Below the pieces are notes generated by a model, which saw only the letters and a list, made by a program, of their open reading frames with translations, was not told the origin of the DNA and ran no database searches. Position numbers and translations under genes: made by a program. Source: Fodinicola feengrottensis (lineage in GTDB: Bacteria > Actinomycetota > Actinomycetes > Mycobacteriales > HKI-0501). From it: DNA of 61,264 nucleotides. Positions 8,246 to 18,818 of the stretch are shown here, one piece after another. The stretch's first letter is position 1. Every line of letters starts with the position of its first letter. The stretch covers positions 1 to 61,264 of the forward strand of contig NZ_WOTO01000057.1 in NCBI RefSeq assembly GCF_010993775.1, in the 5' to 3' direction.

Positions 8246-9380
8246 GGGAACTGGGGGTCGAGTGGCCGGACAGGGCCAGGGTCAGCTCGAACTCGGCCAG
8301 GATGCAGCGGATGACGTGTTCGACGCCGACTTGGCCGTCCAGGGCGAGTCCGTAAACGTACGGACGGCCCAACAGAACTCCGCGGGCGCCCAGTGCGAGG
8401 GCCTTGGCGATGTCATCGCCGGTACGAATGCCGCTGTCGAAGAGGATCTCCAGGTGATCCCCGACGGCGTCGACGATGCCGGGAAGTGCGTCGACGGAAC
8501 CGATCGCGCCGTTGACCTGGCGGCCGCCGTGGTTGGAGACGACGATGCCGTCCATGCCGGCGTCGGCGGCGAGCCGGGCGTCGTCGGGATGTTGGATGCC
8601 CTTCAGCACGATGGGGCCATCCCAGTTTTCCCGCAGGAAGGGCAGATTCTCCCAGGTCTTGGTGGGATCGTTGAACATCTGGATGAAATGTCCGACCGCT
8701 GCCTGCGGGTCTTCCTCGACGGGTTTGTCCAGCCCAGCTTGGAAAGCCGGGTCGCTGAAATAGTTCGCCGTTCCCACGCCACGCAAGAAGGGCAAGTAGG
8801 CTTGGTCGAGGTCGCGCGGGCGCCAGGCCAGGATGAAGGTGTCCAGGGTGACGACGAGCACGCGGTAACCCGAGTCTTTGGCCCGCTTGAGGAAACTTTT
8901 GGTCACCTCGGGATCTTTTGGCCAGTAGAGCTGAAACCATCGCTCCGCGTCGCCCATTGCCTCGGCGACCTGCTCCATGGGCGTACTGGACGCTGACGAA
9001 AGCACGAATGGCACCTGTTGGGCGGCGGCGGCTTTCGCGGCGGCTGTCTCGGCGTCGGGATGGACGATGGACTGTACGCCGATGGGCGCGAGGGCCAGTG
9101 GACTGGACAGCTTCTTCCCGAAAAGTTCGGTGGAAAGGTCTCGGCTGCCGACGTCTCGTAGCATTCGCGGGACAATCTCGTACCGGTCCAATGCGCGGCG
9201 GTTCGCCGCGGCTGTCTTGCCGTCGCCCGCGGAGCCGGCGACATATCCGTACGGGCCGGGAGCGAGATGGGCGGCGACCGCCGCCTCCAGTTGGCTCAAG
9301 TCGGTGGGCAGCTGGGGGACCGCCCCGCTGAACAGCCCGGTTGCGTAGATCTCGTACTGAAAACCGGCCCGGTCGGTCAT
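8220..9380 (-). CDS. FMN-dependent alpha-hydroxy-acid oxidase (lactate 2-monooxygenase-like)
   Basis: This intact 386-residue flavoenzyme should oxidise lactate or a related 2-hydroxy acid. The beta/alpha barrel shows LALAPIGVQSIVHPD, FVLSSASSTPMEQVAEA, FQLYWPKD, LVVTLDT and the catalytic His in VVSNHGGRQVNG, followed by the FMN-phosphate loops (IRTGDDIAKALALGA, LLGRPYVYGLA). The N-terminal segment FQYEIYATGLFSG fits lactate monooxygenases better than glycolate oxidases. Its ATG overlaps the stop of the upstream serine hydrolase (ATGA), so the two are translationally coupled. Confidence 0.9.
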   Translation of the reverse strand: MTDRAGFQYEIYATGLFSGAVPQLPTDLSQLEAAVAAHLAPGPYGYVAGSAGDGKTAAANRRALDRYEIVPRMLRDVGSRDLSTELFGKKLSSPLALAPIGVQSIVHPDAETAAAKAAAAQQVPFVLSSASSTPMEQVAEAMGDAERWFQLYWPKDPEVTKSFLKRAKDSGYRVLVVTLDTFILAWRPRDLDQAYLPFLRGVGTANYFSDPAFQAGLDKPVEEDPQAAVGHFIQMFNDPTKTWENLPFLRENWDGPIVLKGIQHPDDARLAADAGMDGIVVSNHGGRQVNGAIGSVDALPGIVDAVGDHLEILFDSGIRTGDDIAKALALGARGVLLGRPYVYGLALDGQVGVEHVIRCILAEFELTLALSGHSTPSSLTRSDLRG

Positions 9381-10563
9381 CCCACGCTCCCGAGGGCGCT
9401 GATCCAGGGGAGCCAGCGGGCATCCGGGCCGCGCTGTGCATCCCAGGCCATGTTGGTGCAGGTGTAGCCGACCGACATGCCACTGGCCACGTCAGCAAAG
9501 GGCGAGCCGGCCGCCGGCGCCGGCATGCCCGAAGCTGGTTTCGCCGAGCATCACGTTGCCGGCACGGGACAACTCGTAACCGAGGCCAAAGCGCAGCGGA
9601 TAGTCGGCGGGAAGAACGTCCAGCGGCGGTGGTGCGGAGAGGTTGTCGGTCAGCGGAATGCGGGCGGCCTCGATGGTTTCCGGCCGCAGGACGCGGAAAC
9701 CGTCGACCTCGCCGAGGTGGGCCGCGTAAAGCCGGGCGATGGAGCGGGCATTGCCGATGCCGTTGGCGGCCGGCACTTCGGCGGCGTGACCGGCACGTTC
9801 GTTGATGATGGCCAGCCCTTGGGCCAAAGACGTGAAATTGCTCAGCTGCGTACGGGCGATGGGGTGCTCAACGTCGACGCCCGCGCTGCGCATCAACTCG
9901 CTGAGCTGGTCGAGGCTGACCACCGGCAAGGTGCTGAAATGGGTCGCCACCCGGTCTTCCTCGGACTCGGGCAGGCCAATCCAGATGTCCAGGCCAAGCG
10001 GGGCCGGCGATCTCGTCGGCGAAGACGCGACCGACGGTTTTTCCAGCGACGCGGCGGATAACCTCACCGACCAGATATCCGTACGTGACCATGTGATACA
10101 TGAAAGCCGTGCCCGGTTCCCACAAGGGCGCCATTTCGGCCAATGTGCTGGTGCACAGATCCCAGTCCAGCAATCCTTGTCCGTCCATGCCAGCCGACGG
10201 AGTGAAGCCGAAAAGGCCGGCACTGTGGTTCATCAGCTGTCGTACGGTGACGTCCCGCTTACCGCTCGCCGCGAATTCCGGCCAGTATTTCGCCACCGGC
10301 GCCTGGAAGTCGAGCAGGCCGCGCTCGCTGAGCAGGTGGGCGACCGTGGCGGTGAAGCCCTTGGTGCAGGACATCAGTACGTGCAGAGTGTCACCGTCGA
10401 ACGGCCGATCGCCCGGCTGGGACGGGTCGGACCACAGGTCGACGACCAGCTCCCCACCTCGATAGACGGCCAGCTGGGCGCCGCCGACATCGTCCTTCTG
10501 GCCTTGCGTGAAACCGTCACGGACAGCTTCGAATCCTTTATGGACAGTTCCGTGTACAGTCAC
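9377..10563 (-). CDS. Serine hydrolase, class C beta-lactamase/EstB fold (two frameshifts)
   Basis: A beta-lactamase-related esterase or peptidase of about 395 residues. The nucleophile motif is S-C-T-K in HVLMSCTKGFTATV. VRQLMNHSAGLFG and the region around MVTYGYLVGEV supply the second motif, and FGHAGAGG the third. The GTG at 10563 is preferred because AAAGGAC stands before it. Frame breaks lie near 10008 (after FADEIAGP) and near 9505, and the last part reads SVGYTCTNMAWDA to a stop overlapping the oxidase ATG. No signal peptide is seen, so it is probably cytoplasmic. It is divergent from a TetR gene, and a candidate operator lies between them. Confidence 0.85.
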
Positions 10564-10631
10564 AGTGAAAGTCCTTTCAGACACTCTGGTGAGCAATCCG
10601 GTCCACCCGACGTTAGCGGGCCGGCGGTCTC

Positions 10632-10657
10632 TTATCAAGAGCCCAGTGGTCTGATAA
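10632..10657. promoter_or_regulatory. Candidate TetR operator in the divergent promoter
   Basis: TTATCA (10632-10637) and TGATAA (10652-10657) form an inverted repeat with a 14-base spacer, between the serine-hydrolase gene and the tetR gene. The right half overlaps a GATAAT-like -10 element about ten bases before the tetR GTG. Position and symmetry suggest autoregulation. The site itself is inferred. Confidence 0.5.
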
Positions 10658-10667
10658 TCTGGGACCT

Positions 10668-11343
10668 GTGACGGACTTCCAGCGGGCGCGCCGGCCGGAG
10701 CAGATTCAGGCGCGCCGGGCGGCCATTCTCGACGTGGCCGCGCAGCTGCTCACCGAGCATCCGATCGCGGACATCAGCCTGCGTGAGCTGAGCGCGCGAG
10801 TAGGCCTCGCCAAGTCCAACGTGCTGCGTTATTTCGACAGCAGGGAAGCGATTTTCCTGGAGATCCTGGACCGCACCCAGCGAGAGTGGCTGGACGCCTT
10901 GGAAATCGCGCTGCCCCAGGTCCGCTTCGGCCCTGGGGCGTACGAGCGGGAAATCGCGCTGGCGTCGGCGATCGCGGACGCGGCGGTCGGGTGCCCGTTT
11001 GCTGTGCGAGCTGATCAGCACGATGACCGCGGTGTTGGAGCGCAACATCTCGATCGACTTTGCCCGTGGCTTCAAGCGCCGGGCAGCGGTCAACAACGCC
11101 CGCTTCGCCGCGCTCGTACGGGCGCAGGTGCCAGAGCTGAGTGAGCAGGCAGCTGCGACGTTTGTCGGCGCGGTGGTGGTGACCGTCGCTGGGCTCTGGC
11201 CGTACGCGAAGCCCACCCACGCGGTCGCTCAGGTGATGGCGGAGCTGAAGGCGCCGCCGGCGGACGAGATGTTTGCCAACGGCGTAAGGGAAGGACTGAC
11301 GAACCAGCTGATTGGGCTGGTGGCCCGATCAGCTGGTTCTTGA
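10668..11343 (+). CDS. TetR-family repressor (one frameshift)
   Basis: A transcriptional regulator of about 224 residues. The helix-turn-helix is ARRAAILDVAAQLLTEH through SLRELSARVGLAKSNVLRYF, a textbook TetR N-terminus. The ligand domain follows, with a frame change near 10992 (AIADAAV... to LLCELISTMTAVLERN), after which it continues to LIGLVARSAGS. It is divergent from the hydrolase-oxidase pair, which is its likely target. The end of the gene lies in a strong hairpin. Confidence 0.87.
11301..11339. terminator. Hairpin terminator between tetR and the sugar-binding gene
   Basis: GAACCAGCTGAT (11301-11312) pairs with ATCAGCTGGTTC (11328-11339), with an inner GGGC/GCCC step and a short TGGTG loop. 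It lies at the last codons of the tetR gene and seven bases from the stop of the convergent sugar-binding-protein gene, so it can serve both. Confidence 0.8.
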
Positions 11344-11345
11344 TG

Positions 11346-12776
11346 TCAGGCGTGGAACTTGTGGATAGTGGAGTCCTTCGCGGTGGTGTCGGCGGCCTGC
11401 TGGCAGCGGGTGACCCAGTCCGCCGGGGTGATTTGCAGGCCCATCAGCGCGGAAGTGGCGTCCTCGATGGCCTTGGACATCGCCGGATACCACGTTTGGT
11501 AGTGCGGAAGCGAAATCAGGTTGCTGCCGGCCAGCTTGACCGCCGCACGCCGGGACTTGAGGGCTGACGACAGGCTGAGGTTGTCGGCGTAGCCGTCGAC
11601 GACCACGAGTTCGCTCGTACGTTTGGTGAAATCGGCGCACGCCTGCTTGGAAAGCATGATCCGGAGCAGTTCCATGCCGCCCAGCGGGGGTTTTTCGCCT
11701 TGGTCGGGACGGCGAAGTCGCCGCCGACGTTCACCTGTACGGCCTCGAACGGCATCTTTTCGTTGGCGGACAGACTCGGCGGTGAGTTAACGGTCATCCC
11801 GAGGTCTTTCGGCGCGATGTCGCCCAGCTCGTTCTCCAGCCACGAACCGCACGGAATGAAGACAGCTTTTCGTTGCGCCCAATAGGTTTGCGCCTGGGTG
11901 TGGGTGAGGCCGGTGGTGCCTTCCAACAGGTAACCCTTGGCCGCGAGCTCGTGGAAACGGGTCGCGGTGGCCAGCAGCGCTGGGTCTTTCCACGCGTTCG
12001 GGGCGAGGTTGTCGATCGTGCGGCCCAGCTCCATGCCGGCCGCCTTGAGCGCGATGTTCAGCATCGGATTGACGATGTAGCCCGGATATTTGCCCTGGTA
12101 CGTCCACGGGGCAATACCGGCGGCCTTGATTTTGGCGCACAGCGCCATCATCTCGTCCCACGTGTGTGGATACTGCCAGCCGTGCTGGTCCAGCAGCGGC
12201 TGGCTGTACCAGATCCCGGACATCCCGTCGACGTACGGATGCGCGTAGATCTTCCCGTCGAGGGTCCCGAAGGTCGTGACCCCGGGCAGCAGCGTCTGCG
12301 CCACGGTCTTGCCGGGCGTGTCGAACGAAGGTGCTTGCAGCAACTGGTCGAGCGGCATCAGCTGGCCCTGTTGGACCAGCGCTGGCAGGTCGAGGTCGTT
12401 GGTGGCGGTCAGGTCCGGCGGGTTGCCGCCGACAAAACGTGGCTGCAGCTGCTGTTTCAGCTGCTGCCCGCCGTTGATGGTGACCTTCGCCCGCGGAAAA
12501 CCGGCCGCGATAGAGGGTCGTGTCGATCTTCGGCCAGTCCTTGCCATAGCCGCCTTCGAAGTTGAAGAACTCGACCGGCGCGTCCTCCTTCACCCCGAGC
12601 GGGTTTTTAGCGCTCCTAGTGCCGGCGCCGGCGGACCCGTTGCCGTCGTCGCCGCCGGAGAACGCGCAGCCGGACAGCAGGCCAGTGGCCGGGACAGCGG
12701 CCAGCGCGGCGACCCCGCCCAGCCGGATCAGCGTGCGGCGGTCCACTGTCACTCCACCGATGTCGTACGTCCTCAT
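11346..12776 (-). CDS. Extracellular sugar-binding lipoprotein of an ABC importer, NgcE-like (two frameshifts)
   Basis: The N-terminus carries a twin-arginine pair (DRRTLIRLGG) and a lipobox (LLSGC, Cys about 37), so the protein should be an exported lipoprotein. The body is a family 1 solute-binding protein: VTINGGQQLKQQLQPRF, GGNPPDLTATND, YSQPLLDQHGW and TWDEMMALCAKIK. NFEGGYGKDW near the N-terminus resembles N-acetylglucosamine/chitobiose-binding NgcE proteins, which is a tentative assignment. A GTG twelve codons inside is an alternative start. The frame changes near 12510 and 11690. No permease genes adjoin it. A GH123-like hexosaminidase gene is divergent from it, which fits amino-sugar scavenging. 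Confidence 0.82.
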
Positions 12777-12888
12777 GCAACAGCGCCTTTCCGACGGTTC
12801 CGCCCAGTGGCCCCGGATGCTTCCGTATGATTGCCCGATCCGGAAAGTGCGAGCGCCGTTCCCGATGGCCTTTGCGAAGAATTCCCGG

Positions 12889-13104
12889 TAGACCAGTTGT
12901 CCATAACCGTGAACGTGCGGTCGTCGCTGCTCTGCGACGATGCGTGCGCTGGACAGGACCAGTGGTCTAACGGGTCACCGCTGGCCGCGGGGGGCGAATG
13001 CGCTGCTGGACTGATGGTTTAGACCTTTGGGCAACTCACTGTCGGTCGCGGACAGATCAAGCGCGGTGGCTCTGGGTGGCCCTGGAGCGCTCAACTGGTC
13101 CAGT
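12889..13104. promoter_or_regulatory. Divergent regulatory region with TGGTC/GACCA elements
   Basis: The 429 bases between the sugar-binding-protein gene and the GH123-like gene hold no convincing gene. They contain three related elements: TAGACCAGT at 12889, the perfect palindrome GACCAGTGGTC at 12957 and the palindrome ACTGGTCCAGT at 13094. They resemble halves of the DasR site (ACTGGTCTAGACCAGT), the GntR-family control sequence of N-acetylglucosamine genes in streptomycetes. None is a full consensus site. Confidence 0.4.
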
Positions 13105-13205
13105 CGAATTCCGTACCGAACTTGCGTTAGTGCGGTTTAGCGCATTGGCAGCCGTACGCTCGCGCCCTTATAACGAAGGCCCGTCACCCCGGAGGGAAAC
13201 TGCCA

Positions 13206-16200
13206 ATGTCCCGATCCCACCGCGTCCTGGCTCGTTTCGTGGTCCCGCTCGCGGTTCTGGCCACTGTTTTGGCCGCCAGCGGTCTCACCGCCCAGTCCGC
13301 GGCCGCTGTTCCGGCGGCCCGTCCGGCCGCGGCTGCCGCCGATCCGGTCACGAGCGTGTGGACGGAGAACTCGTCGGTCAACGTCTTCCAGAACGATCTG
13401 CCCAAAACCGGTGCCAGCAAGGCGATCTCGCTGGTGCTGGCGAAGAACGAGTACGAGTCGGCGCAGGTCGTGATCCGCAAGAACCAGCAGTTCACCATCC
13501 AGCAAGTGGCCTTTGGTGACCTCACCAGCGGTGCGAACACGCTGGCCGCGGCCAACCTGAAATACCAGTTCGTCGAGTTCGAGCACCTGGACCACAACAC
13601 CACCACCGACTGGCCACCGCCGTGGCCGCTGGACAACCCGGTCCGGCCCGCGCCCGGTGACTTCCCGGACGCACTGTCGAACAACACCACCCTGACCGTG
13701 CCCGCGAACACCACTCAGCCGATCTGGATCCGGGCCTTCGCGCCGACCTCGACGCCGGCCGGCGTCTACACCGGCACCGCGACCGTGGTGACCGATGCCG
13801 GGAACACCAGCGTTCCGGTCACTGTCGACGTGAAGAACGTCGCCATCCCGAATTCCAACGACAGCTCGTTCACGCTTTCCATGTGGATGAGCGCTTTCGG
13901 CTCGCTGGGCGACGACACCGGTGATCCCAACGCGCAGGACACCATCCAGCAGTATTACGGCTATGCGCGATATTCCACCGACTGGTGGGCGCTGATGAAC
14001 AACATCGCCGTCTCGATGACCCAGTATCGGCAGAACGACCTGCCCATCCCGCTGGTCACCTCGCTGATGGACGGCGGGTCCACTTTGGACGCCGCCGGCA
14101 CGTACCATTTCAACTGGACGAGGTTCGACCAGATCGTGCAGTTCTTCATCGACCGGCACATGGTCAAGCAGCTCGAGGGTTTCTGGTGGTATTACGGGAT
14201 CTACAGTGATGGCAGCGCGAAGACCGAGATCATCGCGCGAAACTCGGCCGGCAATCCGGTGCGTACGTACGCGCCCTCCGATGGCGCCGGCGTCAGCAAC
14301 TGGGACTCGCAGTTCCTGCCGGCCCTGCGCGATCACATCAATGCCAAACAATGGGACGGCATGTTCTGGATGCACATCGCCGACGAGATCACCGACGCCC
14401 AGGTCTCCCGATACACGGCCGCGGTCCAGACCGTACGCACCATCTGGCCGGCGGTCCGGATCTCGGACGCCAACAACATCGAGTCGTCCGAGGAAGCGGT
14501 AGCGGCCAAGGAGAGTTTCCTCATCCCCAGCCTGATCACCGCGGACGCCAACCGCGGTTTCTATTCGTCGGTGGGCAAACCGTTCTGGCTCTACACCGCG
14601 AACATCCCCACCGGCTCCTATTTGAACAGGTTCATCGACCAGCCGGTCTACGCCGAGCGTGAAATGATGTGGTACGGCTACCAGCTGGGGGCCACCGGCT
14701 ATCTGCACTGGGCCTACAACAACTGGCAGTTCACGATGGCCCAGCAGAGCGAGAAAGGGGACGGCTGGATCGTCAAGCCGGACCCGGACCACCACACCGT
14801 CAAGGCGACCATTCGCGAGGAGTCGCTGCGCGATGGCATCGAGGACTGGGAACTGCTGAAGATCATTGGCCAGACCAAGCCGGCACTGGCCAAGGCATTC
14901 ACCACCGCGCTCGTCACCACCGCGACGCTTTACAGCCAGGACAGCGGATTCGTCACCCGGATGCACAATGCCCTGGTCGTCGCGGCCGCCGCCGGCGGTT
15001 TCCCACCTTCGGCACCAACCTGGCGTCCACCGGCACCCTCTCCGCCGCCAGCTCGGCGAGCGGTTTCGATCCAGCCAACGCGATCGACGCCGATCCGGCC
15101 ACCAGCTGGAAATCCGCGGCCGGTGGGACCCAGTGGTGGCAGGTCGATCTGACCAAGCAGGCGCAGATCGACGGTGTCCGGATGACCTGGGGCGCCAGCT
15201 TCCCGACCGCGTACAAGATCCAGCTTTCGTACGACGGAACGAAATGGGCGGACGCCTACACCACGTCCAGCGGCGCCGGTGGCGACACTTTTGTCGGCAT
15301 CAACGGGAAGGCGCGCTACCTGAGGGTGTCCAGCGACAACTGTCCGGCGGCCGGCTGTTCGATCGCCGACCTGCAGGTCGGTGGATCGTTCCTGGCGCTG
15401 GAAAACCTGGCCGGCGGCAAGACGTACGACAAACCGGCGACGGACGGCAGCTACCCGGATAACGGGAATTCCGACTCCACCGATGGTGTCCTCGCCGCGG
15501 GTCTTCCCAGACCACCGCTCGTACGGGTATGTCGTACCGAATAGCAGCACGCCGTTGACCGTCACAGTGACCGTCGACCTCGCGGCCGTGAAGTCGGTGG
15601 GCAGCGTGAAAATCCACCGCTACGAGAACTACGCGCAGCATTACGACCCGGACAGCCTGGTGCTCTCGACCAGCACGGACAAGGTGAACTTCACCCAGAA
15701 AGCCAGCGTGCAAAAGGCCAACGGGCAGGACGCCCTCTGGTACGACCTGACTTTCCCGGCCACCCAGGCGCGGTATGTCCGGGTGACTTTCACCAAACAC
15801 TACGCCCCAGTCTCGGATTACCTTTTCGTGGACGAAATCGAGGCGTACCCGCCGCCGGCCGGTCAGGAAGTCAATGTCGCGCAGGGAGCGTCGTACACAA
15901 AATCCGAGAATCCGGACTCGCATTACCCGGACACCAACAATACCGAGTCGACGGACGGCGTCATCGCCGGCGGATATGGGGATGGCATCGGCTACGGCTA
16001 TCAGCTGTCCGCGGTCGCCCACCAACCGGTGTCGCTGACGGTCGAATTACCCGCGCCCAAAGACCTCAACCTTGTTAAATTCGCCAAATTCAGCGACGGA
16101 GTCCACAACTACGCCCCGGACAAAGTCGATGTCTACACGAGCATGGACGGCAGCTCGTACCAGTACGCGGGCAGCGCCGCGTGGGGCACCGGGCAGTGGT

Positions 16201-16775
16201 ACGAGATCGCTTTCCCGGACACCGTGGCGAACTACATCCGCCTTGATCTGACCAAACAGACCGGAACTTACGCCGACTACATCTTCGTCGATGAGATCGC
16301 CGCGTACGGAAACCAGGCGCTCGCGCCGACGAATCTGGCGCGCGGCAAGGTATATCAGGCGTCCTCGGGCACTGACCCGGGCTATCCCGACAATGCCAAC
16401 GACTCCACCGACGGGTTCATCGCCGGCGGCTATCCGGACCACCGCTCGTACGGCTATCAGATGCAGTCGGGAACCACGAAAACGGTCACGGTGACCGTCG
16501 ATCTCGGCACCACCAGAACCCTGTCGTTGGCTCGGTTCTGGCGTTACAACGACGGCGTACACAACTACCAACCGGACACCGTGAAGGTGTCCACCAGCAC
16601 GGACGGGACGAATTTCGCCCTGCAGAAGACGCTCGGCGGCCCGGCCGGTCCGCACTGGTTCGCGGCCGCGTTGCCGCAGGTCCCGGCCCGCTACCTGCGC
16701 TTTGACGCGACCAAGACCTACGGCAGTTTCGCCGAGTACATTTTCGTCGACGAACTGGAGGCGTACGGCTCCTGA
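13206..16775 (+). CDS. Secreted GH123-like hexosaminidase with discoidin-type modules (two frameshifts)
   Basis: The predicted protein has about 1190 residues. A signal peptide (VLARFVVPLAVLATVLAASG) precedes an N-terminal Ig-like region. A DUF4091/GH123 catalytic domain then extends to about residue 590. The Asp393-Glu394 pair in WMHIADEITD corresponds to the D-E pair used for substrate-assisted catalysis in beta-N-acetylgalactosaminidases of GH123. The frame changes near 15000 and 15505. The rest is an F5/8 type C-like module (TSWKSAAGGTQWWQVDLT) followed by three related units of about 150 residues, each with STDG, RSYGYQ-like and YxFVDEIxAY motifs. These are probably glycan-binding. The divergent sugar-binding lipoprotein may import the product. 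Substrate is inferred. Confidence 0.8.
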
Positions 16776-16913
16776 CCCCGGTTTGGGCAGCTGGCAGCAA
16801 CCTGCTAAAACCCCTCTGATCAGGCCCGTTGTCGCGGAAACGGCAGAAACCGTGACAACAGGCCCCGTCCTCGTGGGAAGATCTGCCCGCGACCGTCAGG
16901 GGATGGGAGAGAC

Positions 16914-18818
16914 GTGCAAGAGGGGCAGCTGATCGCCGGCCGTTACCGCTTGGTGCGCGTCATCGGCGCCGGTGGCATGGGCGAGGTGTGGCTGGCCGTC
17001 GACCAGGCCGAGGGCACCCTGGTGGCCCTGAAGATCGCTGGCACCGGACCGGACACCGGCCGAGGCGTACGCGCGATGGAGGCCGCTACCCGGCTCGGGC
17101 ACCCGAACATCGTCGGCCTGCTGGACACTGTGCGGGACGGCAACGTGCAGTGGCTGGTGATGGAATACGTCAGGTCGGCCAGCCTGGACAAGATCATCGC
17201 CAAGTCGCCGAACCAGGGCGTTCGGCAGGTGGCCGCGCTCGGCGCGCAGATGGCCTCCGCGCTGGCCGCCGTACACGCCGAAGGGGTGGTGCACCGGGAC
17301 GTGAAACCCGGCAACATCCTGATCGCCCCGGACGGCAGTGCCAAGCTCGCGGACTTCGGGATTTCCCGGGTTTCCTGGGGAGATCCGACAGTCACCAACA
17401 GCGGCCAGGTCGGCGGCACGCCGGCGTACATGGGCGCCGAGGTGGCCAACGGCGACGACCCGACCACCGCCTCGGACGTGTTTTCCCTCGGCGCCACGCT
17501 TTTCGCCGCGATCGAGGACGAGCCCATCTACGGCCTGGAGCAGAATCCTCTTAAGACGCTGCGAAAAGCGGCGAGGATGCAGATCGGTGAGCCGCGCAGG
17601 GCCGGTCCGTTGACCCCGCTGATATCGGCGATGCTCGCGCCCGAGCCGGCGGATCGGCCGACCGCCGCGCAGGCCGCGCAAGCGCTGGCGGAGGTGGCCA
17701 ACGGCAGTGCGCTGCCCTCGGTGCCGGCCGCGCTGCTCGGCCCGGACGGGCTGCCGGAGCGTACGCCCGAGTGGTGGCCCAGTTGGCTGACCCGGCGGCG
17801 GAGCCGGATGGTGGGCGTCGCGGCAGTGGCGGTCGCGGTGGTGGTCGTCCTGCTGGCGGTGTTCGTGTCCGGGGTCGGACGCCACAGCTTGCCGGTCAAA
17901 CCGGTCGCCGGCCGCGATCCCAGCCCGTCCGGGTCCGCGGCGGCAAAACCCGCGACGGTCGGCGATCCGCGTACGGCTGACCCCTGCGCCTTGCTCAAGA
18001 CATCCGATCCGACTTTCACCAAGTACGGGCGCGTCGAGTTGTCCGCCGCGGACGCCAATTTCAACCGCTGTGACGTGCTCGTGCACACCAGCGCGGCGGA
18101 CCCGATCGACGTGCAGGTCATCCTGGATCTCCCGCAGTCCAGCCCGCCAGAAGGCGCGCAGGCGACCAAAACCGGGCCGATCACGGGTCTATAGATCGCC
18201 GCTCGTGGACGGTGAATGCGACCGGATCCTGCAGCTCGCCGACCACAATCTGGTACGAGTGCAAGCCGTCCAGGACGGGCCGGCGAACCTCTGCGCGATC
18301 GCCGAAGCGGCTACTCGGACCGCGCTCGGGATCCTCACCCAGAAGGCGGTGCCACGGCGTACGGCACCGCTGCCAGCCACCTCGCTGGCTAGCCTGGACG
18401 CCTGCTCGCTGGTCGGCCAGCAGGCTCTGGCCCAGCTGCCCGCGGCGGCCACCAGCACCCCGAACCATGGCTTCGGCGGCTGGGACTGCGTCTGGGAAAG
18501 TAAGGACACACACCGCGACCTCGGTCGGTCGAGGTGACCTACGAGCGGAACAACAGCGCGCCGAGCGCCGGCACCCCAGTCAAAACCGCTGGTCGTACGG
18601 TATATCTGCAGCCCAAGTACGACGACGACCACATGTGCCTGGCCCAACTCAGCTACCGCTCGGCCGCCGACCGGTCCGGTGACCCGATTTTCGAGCTCAT
18701 CGACATCAAGGTGCACCGCGACAACATCGACGGCAGCGAGCTCTGCGCCCCCCGCTCGTACGATCGCTACCTCAGTCGCCGGGAAACTGCCCGCCGTCTG
18801 ATTCGCGGGTGGCTCTAG
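16914..18818 (+). CDS. Membrane Ser/Thr protein kinase with exported Cys-containing domain (two frameshifts)
   Basis: An STPK of the PknB type starts at a GTG with GGGAGAG before it. The kinase domain shows the glycine loop GAGGMG (18-23), Lys40 in VALK, HRDVKPGN with Asp129, and DFG at about 147. The activation-loop end reads GGTPAYMGAE, a small deviation from APE. A membrane segment follows near residues 298-322. The extracellular part contains two related segments beginning at CALLKTSDP and ACSLVGQQAL, each with paired cysteines, interrupted by frame changes near 18190 and 18500. The stop shares a CTAG with the stop of the convergent propeller gene. Ligand and substrates are unknown. Confidence 0.87.

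Noticed and set aside
13137..14966. Open frame of about 600 codons antisense to the GH123-like gene
   Set aside because: Arg/Val/Gly-rich without domain features; the sense strand has a signal peptide and catalytic residues.
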